Below are positions 10,912 through 16,102 of a stretch of 16,102 nucleotides of DNA, one piece after another (position 1 is the stretch's first letter; each line of letters begins with the position of its first letter). Source of the DNA: Toxoplasma gondii ME49 (Eukaryota; Apicomplexa; Conoidasida; Eucoccidiorida; Sarcocystidae). The notes under the pieces are model-generated. The model had not been told where the DNA came from, did no database searches, and saw only the letters and a list, made by a program, of their open reading frames with translations. The stretch covers positions 1 through 16,102 of the forward strand of contig NW_017383893.1 in assembly GCF_000006565.2 (NCBI RefSeq), given 5' to 3'. The translations under genes were made by a program, and so were the position numbers.

Positions 10912-10918
10912 GCATGCA
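10912..10918 (-). promoter_or_regulatory. TGCATGC motif upstream of AAH
   Basis: GCATGCA on the plus strand is TGCATGC on the minus strand. It lies 355 bases upstream of the AAH start codon, within a normal promoter distance. This is the third copy of the motif in intergenic DNA of this window. Confidence 0.33.
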
Positions 10919-11272
10919 CAGGGTGAGTCATTTGAGTTCTTTTGTCTTGTCTACCGCTTTTTGACTCCGCACGTGTATCTAGTTTGAAAAGCATTCTGCC
11001 GCCTACTCTTCTGCATTGCGACGCCTTCTCTTCTCCTTGTGTCCGTCAATCCACGCTGAGTTGTTTCTCTGCAGCCTCCTCGTTTCCCCTTCCCTTATTT
11101 GCTTCTGTACTGGGTGCCTCATATCCAGGTGTAGCTCACCTCACAGGCTCTTTGCCCTCCAAGCACAGAGTTCTTGTGGGCTTGGCCACAACTTCTTTAT
11201 CACCTGAAATATCTTCAGATTATCCGCTCCACTCCTCTGCGATTCCTCATCGGACTCATTTTATAGGGCAGA

Positions 11273-14200
11273 ATGACTTTTATGTCTCGGGTAACCGTAA
11301 TGTATTCTAAATCGATGTCTCTATCCACCGCGCTGCGTGCACACGTGACACTACGGGGTCTCCTCTCCCGAGCCTGTTCTGCTGTCCCCCAAGAATCTGT
11401 AGCAGCGATCAATTGCCCGCAGTCCCGTTTCTCTGCATTTGGCTGTGGACTGTTTCGCCTGTCCTGTCAAAACAAAGCTCTTTCCTTGCCAGCAACGTTT
11501 CACATTTCAGTGGCACGATGCCAGAGAGAGGAACGACGCCGAACTACGTTGCAGGGACGTCCCTTTGTCGCGGCGAGGGAGTTTGCCTCCTCTGTTGCCG
11601 AATCGACAACCACTGCCAATGGCGCCATTCTTACTTGCAGTTTCTCGGAGGGAAGGGAAGGGACAAGGGAAGATCCTCTACGGACACGCTCCCCGCAGCA
11701 GACAAAAGTGCAAGGCAGAACTTCGGACGGTGTAGCAAGCGGTGGCGCCACCGAAGGCCCGAGCACGAGAGCATCAACACGAAGGCTGTCGATCAATAAC
11801 GTTTCCTGTCAAATCGAAGACCGAGTGGGCGCTATTTCTGAATTGGCTGTAAGCCTGCACGATTTTTTTGAATTGACTGTTGTCCTACGGACAAAGACGG
11901 CTTGAACACAGCTGCGCGTCCTTCCGAGTTGTGTTTTTATCTGGTTGGGAAGGTCACACTTTGTTGCACTTTCTCTCTCTAGGATGCAGGGAACAGTGGG
12001 AGAAGAATGAATACGAAACAGTAGAGGGAGTCTGCAACGCGACATGTTTCCTTCTGTGGCATAAATATGTGTGCCCACCTACAGCCCACTTGTCTACGTT
12101 CATCAACGGGCTCCCCTTCCTCATGCTCGGTTCTATTTTCTTCTGACTGCATGTGGCAGGCCATTTTCGCTGCGTACAATGTGAACATCACTGAGATTAG
12201 GAGCTCTCCGGATCCTCTGGATCTACGGAAGATGTGAGTATTTGGAAACTGAGACCCTGCGGCTGTGTAGGGTTAACAAGGTCGATGAACGTATCTCACC
12301 CCTATGCACAATTGGCTGCAATTGTTTTTTAAAATTGTGTGATTTTGAATTCGTACATCCAATAAGTAGGAAGATGAACGAAGTTTTCACAGGGTTGAGA
12401 AAATTTCTGGTTGTCATTGGTGTTTCATTATATGTGCTGTTGTTTCCGTTTCCTCTCATTCGTCCACTCCGATCACTAAGTCGGCTGCATTTTAATGTTT
12501 TGATTTCCTGATCGGAGATTCTCTCTCTTGCCTGCATCTGCGGTTTGCGTGTCATGCACTCCGGTATAGACCCGTCGTCAGCTCATTTTCTCTGGTTGCA
12601 TGTAAGAGTTTTTCGCGTCCATTTCTCGTGTCGTCTGTCTGCTCTCTGTGTCGCCCGTGATTTCCTCTTTCTCCAGCTGGTTGTCACAAGTCCCATGTGT
12701 GATTTTTTTGTAGGACTGTTTCCATCAGCTTCGAGGGGGAATGGGAATCAGAGAATGCCACGCAGTTGATTGACAGACTGGGGTCGTACTGTGTGGCGTT
12801 TACTCGCGGGTCGCCAGCGGATGTCCCGTGGTTCCCTCGGTCTCCAGAAGACCTCGATCGCATTGCTTCCCACACTCTTGACGCGGGTATGTCATACTAC
12901 AGGAAAGCCAACTTTTTCTGGGAAGTCGTGTCGGAGACAATTTACTTGTACATAGTTAGCTGAAGTGTCACCAGTATATCGACAGACTGACACGATGACC
13001 AGAGAGTTACATGCTTAATCGACCTGCACATGGGCGTCTAGTGGGTGAGGCGAGATGCGCAAGACAAGGATTTCACTCTCACGCTGATGGAGGTGGGTGG
13101 ATGTATGGTCTGTAGCTGGCTCACTTGGGCACGGGCTAGAAACAGTGTGTACGCACAGATGGAGAGGGAACACACATGAAAACACGAATAGAAGAGGGCC
13201 TGTTGCAAGAGGTAGGTGAACTGATGAAGGCCTGTGAAGAGTAGGTGGGTCGAGTTGTCTCAACCATACTAGTCGTCTGTTTCGGGGATTTTCTTTCTCT
13301 CCTCTGCGCTGCTCTATGTCTCTTGCTGCCATCCTTTCCTTTACTTATATGTCGTCCGCGCGTGTAGTTAGCGCTCAATTTCTCTGCTCTATTCGGTCTC
13401 TCTTTCAAACAGGCAAAGACCTTGAGGCGGACCACCCTGGTTTCCACGACGTCATTTATCGCAAGAGACGTCAAGAGATTGCATCGTGCGCAGAAAATCA
13501 TAAAGCCGGACGGGCAGTTGGAATTATCGACTATACACCACGAGGTGCGTAAGGCCATGAGACATCCAAATACACATGCATATTCGCCGGGAAGGAGTCC
13601 TTTTCCATGGTACTCGTGATTGCTGTTGCTGTGGCGTTCACTGGTATTCAAGACCCTTTTGTGTCTCGAAGGCAGGGGCAGTGATGGGAAGACCCGAATC
13701 TTTCCAACAAGGGAATGCAACGAGGTGATGATTAAGTGGCCTGAATAACAATCCCCACTTTTTGCGTTTTTTCCTTTTTCTTTGCGGATTCCTCCCGGTG
13801 TCCGTTGGGTGTTTCCTCCTGTTCACGGCCACCAGCTAGAAAGAGTGATTAGAACCGGATCATCCATTAGCTCTTTCGAGATGTCGTTTCCCCTCTTTCC
13901 TGTCCTTTTCCAAATTACATTTCTTCTTCGTCTCCTTTCTTCAGAAACGGCGACGTGGAAACACGTGTGGGGCATCCTGACGGATCTCTACCCCACTCTA
14001 GCTTGCAACGAATACAACGAAGTGCTGGCAGGTTTGAGGGATGCTCGTGTCTACGGGCCGGACACAATTCCTCAGGTTGCAGAGGTCAATGAGTATATCA
14101 AGGCCAAAACAGGTGCGGTCGCACGGCGCTCGTCCACATTGGTCGTGAAACAAGCAATACACCCGCGCAGACGTGTAACCATAGATCAGTATATGCCTAT

Positions 14201-16102
14201 ATAGAATTGCCACTGCATATATGTGCCTAGCCAAAAACGGTAACCTGATGCTGCGCGCGAAAAGGACGAAAAGTTGTTTCTCATGAGCGCAAAGGACAGA
14301 TCGTCTTCCCCGAACGCTTACACTGTCGTATGGTAGGCGCTTGGCTGCGCAGCAATCTCGAGCGAAAGAGGAAGTGCCTCTAACTTTAACTCACGTAGGG
14401 ACTCAGAAACATGCAATCAACCAGCCTCAAACGTGCCTGCACGCTTGGGGCTTCTCTCGAGACGCGAATGATCTGGTTGCTCTGTTGGTGGAAACGTTCG
14501 CCCTCCTGTGCTTCGTGGTGGTGAAGAAACGCATGCGCTCTGACGGGCGTTTTGGCTCCCGATGCCCGTGATTTTGTTCGCCCTCAGCTTTCTGTGATTG
14601 TATCGCTGCTCCTGCTAGCACGACATATCTGTCTGTTTCGTCTTTGTCAACAAGTGCTCCTTCGCGCCCATGAGAGCCTTCTGCTCTTGAATGTCTTCTT
14701 TTCTGTTCAGGCTTTACACTGAGACCCGTTCCAGGCCTTCTGTCGGCCAGGGACTTCATGAACGCGCTCGCGTTCCGCACATTTTTCTCAACTCAGTACA
14801 TTCGGCACCACTCGGCTCCTCTGTACACTCCTGAGCCGGATGTCGTACACGAGCTCCTCGGCCACGCCCCTCTGTTGGCAAATCCGGTATGCACTAACCG
14901 GTACTTTTTTGTTTTAGCGCGTTGCTCTATCGCTGTTTGGTGACACAACGATTTCATTTCGCCAATGAGTTGCTGTAACCACAGTGCATCCGCCGCTAGT
15001 GTCTGCTCTGCTCGCGCGCCACCGTAATGTGGGATATGGGAGAGCTCTGACTTACACACGTTCCTTTTTGACGGTCTAGGAGCTTCCTCAAGAGCATGAT
15101 TTACTCGCCAGACTGCTGCTCGCCGCACCACATAAAGTCGCGCAGACTGACTGATATTCAGGTGACGTTTGTGTATACGCATGCTCAACGTGCTCATTTA
15201 GATATACATACATGTGCGCGTGTTTCGGTATCTTTGCAGGATTTTGCAGATTTTTCGCAACTTCTCGGGCTCGCGTCTCTAGGGGCTTCAGAGGAAGACA
15301 TTGCCCGACTCCAGCGTTTGTACTGGTTTTCAGTCGAATTTGGGCTGCTATGCAATCCGGGAAATGAAATGGAATTGGCTGCATATGGCGCAGGATTGCT
15401 CTCCTCACCAGGGGAACTCCGACACTCGACCTGTCCTACGAATGGGAAAGTATGTGAAGAGCGCACCAGGCGGCACTAGAATGTTCATCTCCATTGTGTG
15501 CACCTTTCACTCTCAATTAGGTTACGTTCCGCACGCCAGCACAGAATCACCGCCGCTGTTTATACTGTTGCCATCACCAAGCACTTCCCCTTGTTCGTTG
15601 TGCCACTCTGTGTATTGTTTCATGGTGTCCATCTATCTGGTTGCTTTGTCCTTTGCGACATTGTATTTCTTACGGTTGCAGGCTCTCTCTGCTTCTGTCT
15701 TTTTCTGTCCGTTCCTTGGCTCCCTGTCCATGAAGGCACACACCAGCATTACTCGGATTAAGCAATATCCCGGATTCTCCACCGTCACTGAGAAATGCTT
15801 CGTTGTTCATGTGCTGTGTGTCTGATGCGTGCTGGCGTCTTCTGCTGGATAGGTGAGCTTGATTTCGCCGCTACTCGCTTTCCTCTTTTCTCTGTTCCTA
15901 TCAGCTCGAGGTTCGTCAGTGGCGCCCTGAGGACGCAGCACAGCAAGACTTTCCGATCACCACGTATCAGCCTGTCTTGTTCGTCGCGGAGAGCTTGAAA
16001 GATGCGCGTGACAGTCTTCTTCGGTACATCCAGAATCACATCCACAAGCCTTTCGCAACGAGATATGACAACGCAACTCGGACACTGCACGTTTCAACTG
16101 AT
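11273..16102 (+). CDS. AAH: Biopterin-dependent aromatic amino acid hydroxylase (3' end off the right edge)
   Basis: This non-haem Fe(II), tetrahydrobiopterin-dependent enzyme hydroxylates Phe to Tyr and/or Tyr to DOPA; the T. gondii enzyme is known for both. Exons are 11273-11848, 12160-12233, 12714-12886, 13413-13544, 13945-14112, 14711-14886, 15240-15449 and 15905 to beyond 16102. All introns are GT-AG with phases 0,2,1,1,1,0,0, giving 569 codons in the window. Residues 1-173 are an extension, about 174-247 an ACT domain and 253 onward the catalytic domain. The iron ligands His421 and His426 (HELLGH) and Glu466 (YWFSVEFG) have the 5- and 40-residue spacing of phenylalanine hydroxylase. Arg406 (QYIRH), TPEPD and AYGAGLLSS are intact. 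A TAG at 11264 precedes the first ATG, which has A at -3; in-frame ATGs at codons 4, 10 and 15 are alternatives. The short C-terminal tail, with the tetramerisation helix if there is one, is outside the window. Whether this is AAH1 or AAH2 cannot be told. Confidence 0.93.
11792..12804 (+). other. AAH: AAH regulatory ACT domain (exons 1-3)
   Basis: Residues about 174-247 are spread over the end of exon 1, all of the 74-base exon 2 and the start of exon 3. The joined reading includes [20 protein letters not shown] followed by TEIRSSPDP, the usual ACT pattern of a Gly turn, a first helix and a second strand. In animal phenylalanine hydroxylase this domain mediates allosteric control by Phe. Its presence suggests regulated activity here, but allostery is inferred only. 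Confidence 0.8.
12820..16102 (+). other. AAH: AAH catalytic domain (exons 3-8)
   Basis: The domain starts at the family signature [13 protein letters not shown] at residues 254-266 and continues through DADHPGF-type sequence ([12 protein letters not shown]), the pterin-site RDF (388-390), the HELLGH iron site (421-426), Tyr461-Trp462, Glu466 and the C-terminal [13 protein letters not shown] strand (521-533). Each exon joins without frame loss and the joined length matches animal hydroxylases closely, including an ungapped junction between exons 6 and 7 (LLANP|DFADFS). No catalytic residue is missing, so the enzyme should be active. Confidence 0.92.

Larger units (their letters stand above)
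9577..11272. other. Divergent intergenic region between the CX9C gene and AAH
   Basis: The region separates two head-to-head genes and should hold both promoters and both 5' UTRs. It contains TGAGACG on the minus strand close to the CX9C ATG and two TGCATGC-type motifs nearer AAH. From about 10930 to 11240 the plus strand is pyrimidine-rich, as is common near coccidian transcription starts. A minus-strand frame of 196 codons (10994-10404) begins with ATG but is unsupported. I see no tRNA or other RNA gene. Confidence 0.5.

Noticed and set aside
10404..10994. A 196-codon minus-strand frame with an ATG start between the CX9C gene and AAH.
   Set aside because: No domain, low-complexity polar sequence and no splice or neighbour support. 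It lies in the AAH promoter region. A non-coding transcript remains possible.
10942..11310. A plus-strand frame just upstream that could give AAH a hydrophobic N-terminus.
   Set aside because: It is in another frame, I see no donor that would join it in phase to AAH exon 1, and an in-frame TAG at 11264 closes the AAH frame upstream of the chosen ATG.

Overview
The window looks like nuclear DNA of a coccidian apicomplexan, most probably Toxoplasma gondii or a close relative (Hammondia, Neospora). The reasons are genes cut by GT-AG introns of about 200-600 bases, near-balanced GC, low-complexity insertions inside conserved domains, and a biopterin-dependent aromatic amino acid hydroxylase, a gene T. 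gondii is known to carry as two near-identical copies (AAH1 and AAH2). The species and the copy cannot be fixed from this sequence alone.

Layout. (1) Positions 1-4361, minus strand: a multi-exon major facilitator superfamily transporter resembling MFSD1, whose 3' end lies off the left edge. (2) 4362-8620: about 4.3 kb with no gene I can assign. It holds a TGCATGCA motif, a (TA)n and a (TG)n microsatellite, a degenerate GATCAAGA-rich tract and one weak coding-like stretch near 5955-6332. (3) 8621-9576, minus strand: a two-exon gene for a 167-residue twin CX9C (CHCH) protein, probably of the mitochondrial intermembrane space. Splicing places the fourth cysteine at exact CX9C spacing. (4) 9577-11272: a 1.7-kb divergent intergenic region with TGAGACG and TGCATGC motifs. 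(5) 11273 to the right edge, plus strand: AAH, of which I can model eight exons. They encode an N-terminal extension, an ACT regulatory domain and almost the whole iron/pterin catalytic domain. The stop codon lies beyond 16102.

The three genes do not form a pathway or operon. They are a transporter, a mitochondrial small protein and an amino acid hydroxylase that lie next to each other. The CX9C gene and AAH are head to head and could share promoter DNA. The most informative points are the reconstructed AAH model and its active-site residues, the intron-split twin CX9C motif, and the large insertions in the MFSD1-like transporter. Gene models were built by hand from splice signals, reading-frame phase and family alignment; nothing was searched or computed.
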